From: an uncultured Gemmatimonadaceae bacterium
Lineage (GTDB): Bacteria > Gemmatimonadota > Gemmatimonadetes > Gemmatimonadales > Gemmatimonadaceae
DNA length: 5,546 nucleotides
Assembly (NCBI GenBank): GCA_955652265.1
Contig: CATPBD010000230.1
Coordinates: 1-5,546 of the forward strand
Direction of reading: 5' to 3'
Part shown: piece after piece, positions 1 to 5,129 of the stretch
Numbering within the stretch: position 1 is the stretch's first letter
How the letters are laid out: the number at the start of each line of letters is the position of its first letter
Position numbers and translations under genes: made by a program
Notes under the pieces: model-generated
What the model was told of the DNA's origin: nothing
What the model saw: only the letters and a program-made list of their open reading frames with translations
Databases searched by the model: none

Positions 1-33
1 CTCCCACAGCACCCAGCCGTCGTAACCCGAGAC

Positions 34-1137
34 CTAGACACCGCGCTTCTGCTCCTCGATCTCGTGCGCCCCGTACTTCGGATTGCCAATGCTGAACGCT
101 TGCAGCCACGGGCGCACGTGCTCGCCCTTGATGCCGAGTTTCTCGTCGCGCTCTCGTGCCCGCGAGATGGCGATGTGGACCACATCGTATGGATCGGCAT
201 TCGGGTGGTCGAGCTGGAAGGAGCCGTGAGGGTAGTGCGACGGATACACCATCGGCAGCACGACATCCACCGACTTTGAGATCGGCTCCCACTTCTGCCC
301 GACTTCGAGCGTGCCGCCCACTGTCGTGACGAGGCCGAAGATGTCGGCGGTTGTGCGCACGCCGAGCTTCGCGAAACGCTCGCGAGCGGCATTTAGGAAT
401 TCAGCCAGCACCTGTGGCTTGGTCCGTCCATTCTGTTCCGGGAAAACCTGTGGCGGCAAGCTCTTGTACGGCTCGGGGAACCGGATGTAATCGAACTGGA
501 TCTCGGCGAACCCCATGTTGATCGCTTCTTCAGCGACGCGGAAATTGTACTCCCAGATCGCGTTCGCGTACGGGTTCACCCACGTCTGTCCTTTCTTGTC
601 GTGCCACGGCGACCCGTCCGCTTTTCTGATGGTATGGTCGGGATTGTTGCGCGCGGTGACCGAGTCCTTGAACACGACGATTCGGGCAATTGGCAGAATG
701 CCGTGCGCCCGGATCGTGTCGACGAGAGCGCCGAGGTGGGCCGCCTTCGACTGCCTCCCGGCATTCCGTTTCAAGAGAGGATCGGCCGGGTTGAAGTTCA
801 AGCCGAACTCGTCCTTCACGTCGATCACGAACGAGTTGATCTCGGTCGACTCCGAAAAATAAAAAAAAATATTCATGCGCCGCGGGTTGGCAGCGAACCG
901 AAAGACGTACAGACCGCGCGCGGGAAGGGTGCCTTTAATGAGCGAGTCGAGCACCGGTGGCGTCGGGTGCGACGGCTTGGGCAGGGGCGGGGGCGCAACG
1001 ATAACAGTGTCAGTGTCGGCGCGCGCGACGGGCACGCCTCTGACGGCGACTGTCTTTGCGGATGCGTCGTACGCGTCGTAGCAGGCTAGCGCTGCTGCCG
1101 CCGCGATCGCGAGGGTAGTGAGCTTCTTCGGGGACAT
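34..1137 (-). CDS. Exported DUF4015-type putative glycoside hydrolase, interrupted by an in-frame amber codon
   Basis: The 367-aa product looks like the putative glycoside hydrolase family DUF4015 (PF13200), a TIM-barrel group whose substrate is unknown; it is probably exported. Residues 1-26 form a signal peptide (MSPKK, then an Ala-rich core), and residues 40-62 are a Pro-rich linker. The barrel starts near residue 74. Family-like blocks are NSFVIDVKDEFGLNF (101-115), IQFDYIRFP (213-221, with the likely catalytic Asp216), TTADIFGLVTT (262-272), LPMVYPSHYPHGSF (294-307) and VRPWLQAFSI (341-350). No Shine-Dalgarno site precedes the ATG, which was chosen because it begins the signal peptide. 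The TAG at 34-36 falls where a Tyr would be expected: beyond it the same frame reads VSGYDGWVLWE to the window edge, which resembles the family's C-terminal strand. The gene may therefore carry a nonsense mutation, an assembly error or a readthrough codon. A T9 run lies inside the coding sequence at 861-869. The family call is confident; activity is unknown. Confidence 0.85.
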   Translation of the reverse strand: MSPKKLTTLAIAAAAALACYDAYDASAKTVAVRGVPVARADTDTVIVAPPPLPKPSHPTPPVLDSLIKGTLPARGLYVFRFAANPRRMNIFFYFSESTEINSFVIDVKDEFGLNFNPADPLLKRNAGRQSKAAHLGALVDTIRAHGILPIARIVVFKDSVTARNNPDHTIRKADGSPWHDKKGQTWVNPYANAIWEYNFRVAEEAINMGFAEIQFDYIRFPEPYKSLPPQVFPEQNGRTKPQVLAEFLNAARERFAKLGVRTTADIFGLVTTVGGTLEVGQKWEPISKSVDVVLPMVYPSHYPHGSFQLDHPNADPYDVVHIAISRARERDEKLGIKGEHVRPWLQAFSIGNPKYGAHEIEEQKRGV

Positions 1138-1203
1138 TCTATTGTAAGGAGGACGAGACGCTGGAATCTAACAGCCCCAGAGAGAAACGCTGCACCTGAA
1201 TCC

Positions 1204-1215
1204 GATATATTTCGC
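1204..1215 (+). promoter_or_regulatory. Probable leaderless -10 promoter element of the lipoprotein gene
   Basis: GATATATTTCGC ends 4 nt before the ATG at 1220. It contains TATATT (1206-1211), a good -10 hexamer, and a start 7-9 nt downstream of it would fall at or beside the ATG, giving a leaderless mRNA. No Shine-Dalgarno site is visible upstream of the ATG and no convincing -35 was found. The identical 12-mer occurs at the same 4-nt distance from the rnz start. The divergent hydrolase gene has a possible -10, TACAAT (minus strand, 1146-1141), but it sits only 3 nt from its ATG and is weak. Confidence 0.55.
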
Positions 1216-1219
1216 TGCG

Positions 1220-2113
1220 ATGCGATACCCCCAACTGCTCTTTCTGGTCCTCTTCGCCGGCTGCACGCTGCCGCCGCCGCCACCGCCCAACGCGGAATTT
1301 CTGGTATCCGCCGGAGATCAGACCTTCTGGGTGCGAAGCGACAACTCGGGACTCCGCATCCGAGGCTCGCCGCTCATTCTGGCGCGCACGGGCGGACGGT
1401 ACTATGAGATCTTCGTCAGTGAGATCGACCGGTCATTTCCGAGAGCCCTGTTCAGCGGCGAGCGCGTGTTCCGGCGCGAGCTCGCGACAGGCGACTCGGC
1501 GATCATCTACGACGACACGGCGGTCGTTCGGCTGTCGGCCGCGTACCACCAGAAGCATCCGCGCGCCCAGCTCCTGGGGCCCGACGAAGATCCCTACGAT
1601 GACATCGAGATCGCCGCGGTCGGAGAGACGGACATCCTCAACGTCCTCGGTCCTTACGTTGCTCTCGAGCACCGTCTGTCGATCGAGCACTCCGACGAGC
1701 ACGGTCAGGATGACACGACGCGCACGGTGGTCGACCTGCGAAATGGCAAGGCCGTCGCCTTCGATCACATGCTGCGCGACACGACGGTCCAGGAAGCCGC
1801 GGGAGAAGGCGGCCTGGTGAACCGGAGGTGGCGGCACGACGGCTACGACGTCGTCTCGCACTACGATTCCACGCACAAGGCGAACACCCTCGCCTTGCGA
1901 GATCATCGCGGACGGGAATGGAGACTGGGCCTGATCGGATCGACCTACGTGCAGATCTTCTGGCTCGACAGGCCGAGGGTGGATTCCCAGACCAGGCACG
2001 CGCTGTCGCGGGCGTTCAACGATGCCACCGCCTACGGAGAGCATATTCAACAGGTGTCGCGCAAGCCGCAGGCGAAGTCCATGAAACGAGCCTTACCCGG
2101 AAGGCAGACGTGA
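1220..2113 (+). CDS. Putative secreted lipoprotein of unknown function
   Basis: I do not recognise the family of this 297-aa protein. Its N-terminus, MRYPQLLFLVLFAGC, is a short lipoprotein signal with a lipobox-like FAGC and lipidated Cys15. Phe at -3 is less usual than Leu, and only one basic residue (Arg2) precedes the core. A Pro6 stretch (residues 18-23) follows as a spacer from the membrane. The mature part looks like a soluble, beta-rich domain: acidic PDEDPYDDIE (121-130), then GPYVALEHRLSIEH (144-157), RTVVDLRNGKAVAFDHML (168-185) and GREWRLGLIG (231-240). The pattern of alternating strands plus 'VDL.NGK' recalls secreted beta-sandwich proteins, but that is only a resemblance. The tail (281-297) is basic. 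The stop codon overlaps the GTG of the thioesterase gene by 4 bp, so the two are probably translationally coupled. A leaderless-type promoter motif lies directly upstream. Confidence 0.75.
   Translation: MRYPQLLFLVLFAGCTLPPPPPPNAEFLVSAGDQTFWVRSDNSGLRIRGSPLILARTGGRYYEIFVSEIDRSFPRALFSGERVFRRELATGDSAIIYDDTAVVRLSAAYHQKHPRAQLLGPDEDPYDDIEIAAVGETDILNVLGPYVALEHRLSIEHSDEHGQDDTTRTVVDLRNGKAVAFDHMLRDTTVQEAAGEGGLVNRRWRHDGYDVVSHYDSTHKANTLALRDHRGREWRLGLIGSTYVQIFWLDRPRVDSQTRHALSRAFNDATAYGEHIQQVSRKPQAKSMKRALPGRQT
2099..2104 (+). promoter_or_regulatory. Ribosome binding site that decides the thioesterase start
   Basis: GGAAGG lies 5 nt before the GTG at 2110, inside the end of the lipoprotein gene. It supports the GTGA overlap start over an internal GTG at 2227, which has no purine-rich site ahead of it. 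Confidence 0.55.
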
Positions 2114-2700
2114 GTCGCTCGAGATCAACGCGGGGCGCGGAGAACACGAGGCCCTCCAAAGGCATTGGCCCTGCGGGGCCTTCGGAGCAGTCGGCGGACT
2201 CTGCTTCGCGCGGTGCGCCACGCCCGGTGCGCGAGACGCAGCACGAGACCGCGCAGCTGATGATGCCGCAGCACGCAAATGTGCTCGGTCACGTGTTCGG
2301 TGGTGTCGTGCTCTCGATGATGGATACGACCGCGGCAGTTTCGGCGATCAGGCACGCCCGGCTAGCGTGCGTGACTGTGTCAGTCGATCGCGTCGATTTC
2401 CGGGAGCCGATTCACGTCGGCGATCTCGTCATCATGAAGTCGAGCGTGAATTACGTGGGCAGAACATCGATGGAGATTGGAGTGCGCGTCGAGACGGAGA
2501 ATCTCCTGACTGGTGTGAGGCGTCACACCAATTCGTGCTATCTCACGTTCGTCGCTGTCGATCGAAATGGAAAGCCGGTACCAGTGCCGCCGCTCAAGCC
2601 GGAGACGCCGGACGAGATTCGTCGATACAAAGCCGCGCGGGAGAGACGCGCGAGCAGGCTCCAGGAGCGGATCTCGGAAAGGGCTCGGCTCGAGCCGTAG
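2110..2700 (+). CDS. Hotdog-fold acyl-CoA thioesterase (YciA/YkhA-like)
   Basis: The 196-aa product is predicted to hydrolyse acyl-CoA to free fatty acid and CoA in the cytoplasm. One hotdog domain spans about residues 41-160. It has MMPQHANVLGHVFGGVVLSMMD (51-72), which matches the family block MP..N..G..FGG..L...D, with Asn57 and Asp72 at the usual active-site positions. Then come VDFREPIHVGD (95-105), GRTSMEIGV (117-125) and TFVAVDRNGKPVPVP (146-160), all typical of the acyl-CoA thioesterase family that includes YciA and YkhA. The C-terminus (165-196) is a charged helix rich in Arg and Glu. The first 40 residues are low-complexity and probably disordered. If GTG 2227 were used instead, the protein would begin right at the domain. 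The GTG at 2110 is preferred because GGAAGG precedes it and it overlaps the lipoprotein stop. A long open frame extends upstream but lies inside the lipoprotein gene. The chain-length preference cannot be read from the sequence. Confidence 0.9.
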   Translation: MSRSRSTRGAENTRPSKGIGPAGPSEQSADSASRGAPRPVRETQHETAQLMMPQHANVLGHVFGGVVLSMMDTTAAVSAIRHARLACVTVSVDRVDFREPIHVGDLVIMKSSVNYVGRTSMEIGVRVETENLLTGVRRHTNSCYLTFVAVDRNGKPVPVPPLKPETPDEIRRYKAARERRASRLQERISERARLEP

Positions 2701-2716
2701 CGAATTCGGTTGCGCT

Positions 2717-3010
2717 TTACGAGGCGCGATCGATCAGTGGGCGTGGATTCGAGACGAGCATCGAGCGGCGAAAGAGCAGGCGCAGCTTTTCGTCCGTGAG
2801 TGACTGCATGACTTTCTCCGGCGCCACGCGCGAAGTAACGCTTCGAGACTCCGGTCCGGTCCAGATGTCCCAGGCGTAGCGATCGAGACGCGCGGTTTTG
2901 CCGCCCGGATGGTGGAACACGATCATTGCGTTGCTCGCGCCGGGGACCTGCACCTCGACGCCCCAGTTGGTGCCGTCGGGTCCGCGAAACGGTCTCATCT
3001 GTCTTGCCAT
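2717..3010 (-). CDS. Small conserved-looking hypothetical protein (97 aa)
   Basis: I cannot name a family for this protein. It has no signal peptide and no membrane segment, so it is probably cytoplasmic. The visible pattern is MRPFRGPDGTNWGVEVQVPG (5-24), a VFHHPGG turn (31-37), RLDRYAWDIWTGPESRSVTSR (41-61) and a C-terminal helix, APEKVMQSLTDEKLRLLFRRS (63-83). This suggests a small beta-hairpin domain plus a helix. It starts 7 bp after the DUF2203 gene, and its Shine-Dalgarno site (AAGGAA) overlaps that gene's TAA stop, so the two genes form an operon and are probably coupled. The good ribosome site, the tight spacing and a frame free of rare features support it as real. It converges on the thioesterase gene with a 16-bp gap, and no clear terminator lies between them. 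Confidence 0.72.
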   Translation of the reverse strand: MARQMRPFRGPDGTNWGVEVQVPGASNAMIVFHHPGGKTARLDRYAWDIWTGPESRSVTSRVAPEKVMQSLTDEKLRLLFRRSMLVSNPRPLIDRAS

Positions 3011-3017
3011 GGTTTCC

Positions 3018-3428
3018 TTATCGAGGTGTCAGCGCCAGAGGGTGCAGACGCTGCCGGCCGACGAATCCCGCGTCGACCTCGTGCCAATATAAAACGCCGG
3101 GCTCGCCCAGTTTCCAGCAGTAGAAGACTTCGCGCCCATCGATCTGTCCGCGGAAATCAACGAGACCGGTTCCCATCCCTTTGCAGATGACGCCCAGGTC
3201 GTTGAGCTCGGCAATATAGCCTTCGATGTCCGTGGCGAGGCGCTGCGCTTCCATCTGAAAGAGCTCCGCGATCGCGTCGGGATGCTCGGGGCTGGAGCCG
3301 ACTGTCGCCAGCTCGAACTCGCGGACTTTGTCCTCCCAGAGCTTATGTTCGCGGACGAGATCTTCTACGATCTTGCTCACCAGAGGTAGAGTGCGATTCG
3401 CTTCCTCTACCGTGAAGATCTTTTCCAT
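3018..3428 (-). CDS. DUF2203 domain-containing protein
   Basis: The 136-aa product matches the uncharacterised DUF2203 family (PF09969) over its whole length. It opens with EKIFTVEEANRTLPLVSKIV (2-21), the usual family start. A long charged helix region (20-76) is probably a coiled coil or helical hairpin. The conserved C-terminal block has LGVICKGMGTGLVDFRG (78-94), REVFYCWKLGEPGVLYWHE (99-117) and DAGFVGRQRL (119-128). The Cys-Trp-Lys-Leu-Gly-Glu and Tyr-Trp-His-Glu motifs are the family hallmarks and could form a binding pocket, but no activity is known to me. There is no signal peptide. The ATG at 3428 is supported by the family N-terminus; only a weak AAGAG lies ahead of it. It is the first gene of a two-gene unit with the 97-aa protein. 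Confidence 0.9.
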   Translation of the reverse strand: MEKIFTVEEANRTLPLVSKIVEDLVREHKLWEDKVREFELATVGSSPEHPDAIAELFQMEAQRLATDIEGYIAELNDLGVICKGMGTGLVDFRGQIDGREVFYCWKLGEPGVLYWHEVDAGFVGRQRLHPLALTPR

Positions 3429-3435
3429 GGCTCTT

Positions 3436-3465
3436 ACTCTGCGCGATTGTTGGGCCGCGGGTCAA
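3436..3465 (-). promoter_or_regulatory. Possible promoter for the DUF2203 unit
   Basis: On the minus strand TTGACC (3465-3460) matches the -35 consensus at 5 of 6 positions. It is followed after 18 nt by CAGAGT (3441-3436), a poor -10 with 3 of 6 matches. Transcription would begin close to the ATG at 3428. It lies between the fold-back element and the gene, the only space available for a promoter outside the element. Confidence 0.25.
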
Positions 3466-3488
3466 GTGCATCTGAGATTTTCTCGCCT

Positions 3489-3628
3489 GGTAGTCGGAGG
3501 GGATCCACCTTCGGCGACGACGGGCCCTGGTCGGAGCAAAACTACGCGCCTTCGCGCTCCGCGCTCCGGCGCCTGTCTCCTCGGGCGGGCCCTTGGACGT
3601 CGCCTGCGGAGGACCCCCTCCGACTACC
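3489..3628. repeat. 140-bp imperfect fold-back (inverted repeat) element
   Basis: The ends are an 18-bp inverted repeat: GGTAGTCGGAGGGGATCC (3489-3506) against GGACCCCCTCCGACTACC (3611-3628), 17 of 18 paired. Pairing continues inward with mismatches and bulges: GGCGACG (3513-3519) with CGTCGCC (3598-3604), then GGGCCC (3522-3527) with GGGCCC (3587-3592). The arms are thus about 40 nt around a 59-nt centre. That centre holds a tandem GCGCTCC pair (3554-3567) and CGGAGC (3532-3537), which can pair with GCTCCG (3556-3561). No convincing reading frame crosses it. It could be a non-autonomous repeat of the REP/MITE kind or a structured RNA. No target-site duplication was identified. Confidence 0.75.
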
Positions 3629-3898
3629 CGTCAGACATCGCAGCAGCTATTGGTCCGCGAGACCTAGCCACTCAGCGCGCGAGTCGGCATGTCCCGATCT
3701 TCACGTTTGAGAAGAGTGCGCACACACTGCTGGGTGCGATCGAGATTTTGCCGCGCGCGCACCGCGTCGTTGCTTCGGGTTAGATCTCGGGGGGAGGGAG
3801 GTGAGCTAGTCGCCGAAGAGGACACCCCACCGACCGACCGCGCGACAATCCTAAAGCGCGACGCAGTAAGAGTGCGTCAAAACCGAGATGAGCCCGCG
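3629..3898. other. Gene-free stretch between the fold-back element and the rnz end
   Basis: No reading frame here has a ribosome site, a recognisable protein or a sensible composition; the open frames are GC-rich shadow frames. The stretch contains a short hairpin just past the rnz stop (annotated separately) and purine-rich GGGGGGAGGGAGG near 3790-3802. I recognise no RNA gene. Together with the fold-back element it makes a 470-bp gap between rnz and the DUF2203 unit. Confidence 0.5.
3860..3878 (-). terminator. Weak candidate terminator after rnz
   Basis: GACGCA and TGCGTC form a perfect 6-bp stem with a 7-nt loop, about 20 nt downstream of the rnz stop codon. On the minus strand the stem is followed by GCGCTTTAGG, which is only a poor T tract, so intrinsic termination would be weak. 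The position is right; the structure is marginal. Confidence 0.35.
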
Positions 3899-4831
3899 TT
3901 ACTGCTGCGCGCTCGTCTCGAACGGGATATCGATCTCCATGCCGTCTCGCGCGATGACCGTGGCTGGAAAAACCTCGCGCGCCTCACGCTCGAGCTCGGA
4001 CGTGTCCCGCGAGTAGCGCGCAGACAAGTGTGTCAGCACGAGCTTCTTCACACCGGCCTTGGCCGCGACCTCGGCAGCTTCGCGTGCGGTGGAGTGTCCG
4101 GTCTCGAGCGCGCGCGGCGCTTCTTCTTCGGCAAACGTCGCTTCGTGAACGAGAACGTCCGCGCCAGTCGCGGCAGCGATCGTTCCTTCCGACGGCCGCG
4201 AATCGCCGGTGAGGACCACACGACGCCCCGGTCTCGTCGGTCCGACGAGCTCGGACGGCTCGATCGTTCTACCATCCGGAAGCTTTACGGTTTCGCCCTT
4301 GTGGATCTTTCCCCACAACGGGCCTTCCGGAATGCCGAGCACGCGCGCCTTCTCGGGATTGAATCTGCCAAGTCTCGTCTCCTCGGCGATGTGATATCCG
4401 ATCGCGGTCCTGTCGCCGTGCTCGACTGGAAACGGGATCACCGAATATCCATTTCTCTTGAGGGGAGCTTCAGACGTGAGCTCGACTACCTTGATCTCGA
4501 AGGGCTGCTTCTCGCTTCCGAGTGTGATGGCTCGCCACAGCATTTTCTCGGAGCCGGGCGGGCCGTAGAGAGTCATCGGCTCGGTACGGCCTTGAAGAGC
4601 CAGCGTGCGCAGCAATCCGGTGACTCCCAACATGTGGTCCGCGTGCATGTGTGTGAAGAAAATGTCGGACAGCGCGAAGGTGATCCCGTAGCGCATCATC
4701 TGCCGCTGCGTGCCTTCGCCGCAGTCGAACATGAGCGTCTCGCCTTCGCGGATGAGTGCGACCGAGGAGACGTTGCGCTCAACGGTTGGGCGTGACGCGG
4801 ACGTGCCGAGGAAGTGAAGCGAGAGCGACAT
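3899..4831 (-). CDS. rnz: Ribonuclease Z (tRNA 3' endonuclease)
   Basis: RNase Z cuts precursor tRNA just after the discriminator base so that CCA can be added. The 310-aa length is that of the short, bacterial (ElaC/RnzB) form. It is a metallo-beta-lactamase fold enzyme with two zinc ions. Metal ligands are visible: HMHADH (H61, H63, D65, H66), H138 in PVEHGD, D210 in TGDSRP and H268 in THLS. GHST (H246) is also conserved. The Gly/Pro-rich stretch at 166-190 (GIPEGPLWGK..., then LPDGRT) is the flexible arm that grips the tRNA elbow. The start MSLSLHFLGTSASRPT is the usual family N-terminus, so a TTG 33 nt upstream is rejected. No Shine-Dalgarno site is present; a -10-like motif 4 nt ahead suggests a leaderless mRNA. 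The nearby tRNA-Ala without encoded CCA is a fitting substrate. All key residues are intact. Confidence 0.97.
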   Translation of the reverse strand: MSLSLHFLGTSASRPTVERNVSSVALIREGETLMFDCGEGTQRQMMRYGITFALSDIFFTHMHADHMLGVTGLLRTLALQGRTEPMTLYGPPGSEKMLWRAITLGSEKQPFEIKVVELTSEAPLKRNGYSVIPFPVEHGDRTAIGYHIAEETRLGRFNPEKARVLGIPEGPLWGKIHKGETVKLPDGRTIEPSELVGPTRPGRRVVLTGDSRPSEGTIAAATGADVLVHEATFAEEEAPRALETGHSTAREAAEVAAKAGVKKLVLTHLSARYSRDTSELEREAREVFPATVIARDGMEIDIPFETSAQQ

Positions 4832-4835
4832 GGGG

Positions 4836-4847
4836 GCGAAATATATC
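4836..4847 (-). promoter_or_regulatory. Probable leaderless -10 promoter element of rnz
   Basis: On the minus strand GATATATTTCGC is followed by CCCC and then the ATG of rnz. This is the same 12-mer, at the same 4-nt spacing, as before the lipoprotein gene. TATATT (4845-4840) would act as the -10, with transcription starting at or next to the ATG. A near-palindrome, CCACA-AC-TGTGG (4859-4870), lies just upstream and could be an operator, but this is weak. No good -35 is visible. Confidence 0.55.
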
Positions 4848-4917
4848 CTGACCCGAAACCACAACTGTGGAACTGCAACCGACAGGGGCGCTGCTACCGG
4901 GGGCGACTAGAAACTGA

Positions 4918-5102
4918 GCGCCGCTACCCGCTACCCGCTGCCCGCTGATAGCTGAAGACGCTGCCCGCTGCCTACGCCGGGACAGATCGCGGAGGCGTAA
5001 GCGGAGTAAAATCCGTTGCCTGTGCCATAGACGCGAGGAGATTTGTCACGACGCAGTGAAGCTTTCGGCGAATAGCTAGCAGCGGGTAGCGGGGAGCAGC
5101 GC
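4918..5102. repeat. Heptamer-built inverted repeat element
   Basis: The left arm GCGCCGCTACCCGCTACCCGCTG (4918-4940) pairs with the right arm at 5080-5102, matching at 21 of 23 positions. The left side is a degenerate 7-bp tandem array: CCGCTAC, CCGCTAC, CCGCTGC, CCGCTGA and TAGCTGA (4921-4955), with another copy at 4965-4971. The right side carries the same unit inverted (AGCGGGTAGCGGGG). The 139-nt interior has smaller stems, for example TACGCC (4973-4978) with GGCGTA (4994-4999), and CGGA (5002-5005) with TCCG (5012-5015). There is no coding sequence. It may be a dispersed intergenic repeat; a structured RNA closed by the long stem is an alternative. Confidence 0.65.
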
Positions 5103-5129
5103 CGTTCTCAGATGTGGTTTAATAGATAG

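Noticed and set aside
601..1089. A 162-codon plus-strand frame
   Set aside because: It is antisense to the DUF4015 gene, has no ribosome site and no recognisable domain.
1145..1173. Perfect Shine-Dalgarno-like TAAGGAGG on the plus strand
   Set aside because: No ATG, GTG or TTG follows at a usable distance; only a CTG opening a 12-codon frame does. It is probably coincidental, since the antisense sense is the untranslated lead of the hydrolase gene.
1433..2050. A 205-codon minus-strand frame, and the overlapping plus-strand frame 1404-1820
   Set aside because: Both lie inside the lipoprotein gene, which has a signal peptide, a promoter motif and coupling to the next gene; the shadow frames are rich in Arg and Ser or Val.
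2701..2725. Possible terminator between the converging thioesterase and 97-aa genes (GCGC...GCGC)
   Set aside because: The stem is only 4 bp, and there is no T tract on either strand.
3488..3628. A CRISPR array or attachment site within the repeat-rich gap
   Set aside because: There is one inverted pair only, without regularly spaced direct repeats or spacers, and no integrase or cas gene is nearby.
3328..3783. A 151-codon plus-strand frame across the fold-back element
   Set aside because: It starts inside the DUF2203 gene on the opposite strand, runs through the inverted repeat and shows no protein-like pattern.
3689..4795. A 368-codon open frame on the plus strand
   Set aside because: It is antisense to rnz, which has all its catalytic motifs. 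The frame is Arg-rich with no domain and arises from GC-rich codon use.
4832..4864. TTG start extending rnz by 11 residues (MWFRVRIYFAP)
   Set aside because: The family N-terminus begins at MSLSLHFLGTSA, and the extension is translated from the -10-like promoter motif.
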